Shown: piece after piece, positions 63,387 through 64,000 of the stretch | Layout of the letters: each line of letters starts with the position of its first letter | Numbering within the stretch: the stretch's first letter is position 1 | Assembly: GCA_965224815.1 (NCBI GenBank) | Contig: CBDDAF010000003.1 | Coordinates: forward strand, 1,488,001 to 1,552,000 | DNA: 64,000 nt | Direction: 5' to 3' | Source: CAYPEL01 sp036479985 | GTDB lineage: Bacteria; Pseudomonadota; Gammaproteobacteria; DSM-19610 | Program-made: the position numbers and the translations under genes | The notes under the pieces: model-generated | What the model was told of the DNA's origin: nothing | Databases searched by the model: none | Seen by the model: only the letters and a program-made list of their open reading frames with translations

Positions 63387-63998
63387 CTAACGAAACGGCG
63401 GACCGCAAATCCATACAACAATTGACCACCTGCTTCCCTTTGTAACCGTAGTCACCCGGTGCTCCAGGAATGATGGAAATATAACTGCCGCACCCTGCTT
63501 TCTCTGGTTTTCACCTGCATTATGAGTTGCGATCATAAACTCCAGGTCACCACCATTGTAATCATCCGGATCACTCAGCTGCACAGTCATGCTTAGTTTC
63601 CTGTATGAGGATGCCCCTTTTCCTACATCACTATGCCAGACGTAATGACCACCAACCGTATATTCGGCCAGCTGAAGCGTCATGATTTCATCGTCAATAT
63701 CAAATTTATAATTACAGTTTGCGATCATGATCGCATCGTAAATCTTCTCGAACAGCCACACTGTTTCAGTGCTGTAACCTACCCACTTTATCTTTGAATA
63801 TCTTGAGTGCAGGTGCATTTGACTCGACGAACGTTGGCCAATTGAACCGTCTTCTATCGGCATGCCCTTGCCCATCTCTATGACCTTAGAGCATTCCTCT
63901 ACCGATAGGAAATTTGTATTAATACACGGAAATGCCACGTAATCGTTTGCCGTATATTTTTTTAATGGTTCTTTGATTTCGTCGTTTTTCGTTGCCAT
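63387..63998 (-). CDS. 2OG-Fe(II) oxygenase, prolyl 4-hydroxylase-like
   Basis: The double-stranded beta-helix core shows the iron ligands in HYVWHSDVG (HxD) and the distal His in FPSFLEHRVTTV, with the 2-oxoglutarate-binding Arg in GSRWSIVVWI about 10 residues later. These proteins hydroxylate amino acid side chains, often proline, using O2 and 2-oxoglutarate. The size is 203 aa with an N-terminal helical part of ~60 residues. The start is two bases inside the window end. It lies 77 bases past the repeat lipoprotein in opposite orientation. Confidence 0.88.
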   Translation of the reverse strand: MATKNDEIKEPLKKYTANDYVAFPCINTNFLSVEECSKVIEMGKGMPIEDGSIGQRSSSQMHLHSRYSKIKWVGYSTETVWLFEKIYDAIMIANCNYKFDIDDEIMTLQLAEYTVGGHYVWHSDVGKGASSYRKLSMTVQLSDPDDYNGGDLEFMIATHNAGENQRKQGAAVIFPSFLEHRVTTVTKGSRWSIVVWICGPPFR

Positions 63999-64000
63999 AT

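Overview
The window reads as chromosome of a gammaproteobacterium of moderate GC. Many gene neighbourhoods match conserved gammaproteobacterial order: ygfB-pepP-ubiH-ubiI facing a TIGR02449 gene, zapA, 6S RNA and ygfA; rhlB divergent from trxA-rho; dusB-fis with purH-purD; accB-accC-prmA; and ilvA divergent from rpiA. The split glycine decarboxylase (gcvPA + gcvPB) and the DUF3683-type flavoprotein point away from Enterobacteriaceae, towards a free-living lineage such as the sulfur-oxidiser-related orders. That last step is inference. No rRNA, tRNA, CRISPR array, prophage or transposase gene was seen.

Layout. 0-6.6 kb: a partial GT2 glycosyltransferase, a YyaL-type thioredoxin-domain protein, an exported clan AA aspartic protease, a periplasmic EF-hand protein, an exported unknown and a methyltransferase. 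6.8-13.5 kb: a glycine-cleavage operon read leftward (gcvT-gcvH-gcvPA-tpx-gcvPB-dgkA-pfkB type kinase) behind a tandem glycine riboswitch. 13.6-17.5 kb: an HxlR regulator divergent from a glutathione S-transferase, dodecin, PPK2 and a lipoprotein. 17.7-28 kb: MOSC protein, ubiquinone hydroxylases, pepP, ygfB, zapA, 6S RNA, ygfA, a frameshifted EVE gene, ilvA and rpiA. 28-39.7 kb: a giant FAD/Fe-S oxidoreductase, a porin and type II secretion genes gspC-D-E-F. 39.8-52.7 kb: rhlB, trxA, rho, purD, purH, fis, dusB, a DUF3426 protein, prmA, accC, accB and aroQ.

53-64 kb is different: a Sel1 protein, a broken 2OG-Fe(II) oxygenase, a TPR/O-GlcNAc-transferase-like protein, a TPR-methyltransferase fusion, a GT2 glycosyltransferase, a sulfotransferase, two lipoproteins (one with about a dozen 27-residue repeats around a G-N/D-D-x-Y motif) and an intact 2OG-Fe(II) oxygenase. 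Together they look like an undescribed surface-protein or glycan modification locus, and this is the best candidate for a new system in the window.

The core part is heavily decorated with small palindromic repeats: twelve copies of a TGTAGGAGCGGCTT..GCCG element embedded in a longer MITE-like palindrome, four CCCTCTCCCT elements, three CTTTGCGTCTTTGCGAGA elements and several nested composites. They are missing from the last 15.8 kb except for two GTAGGGTGGG hairpins beside accB. Two long perfect inverted repeats (31 bp and 25 bp arms) stand alone upstream of the YyaL-type gene and rpiA.
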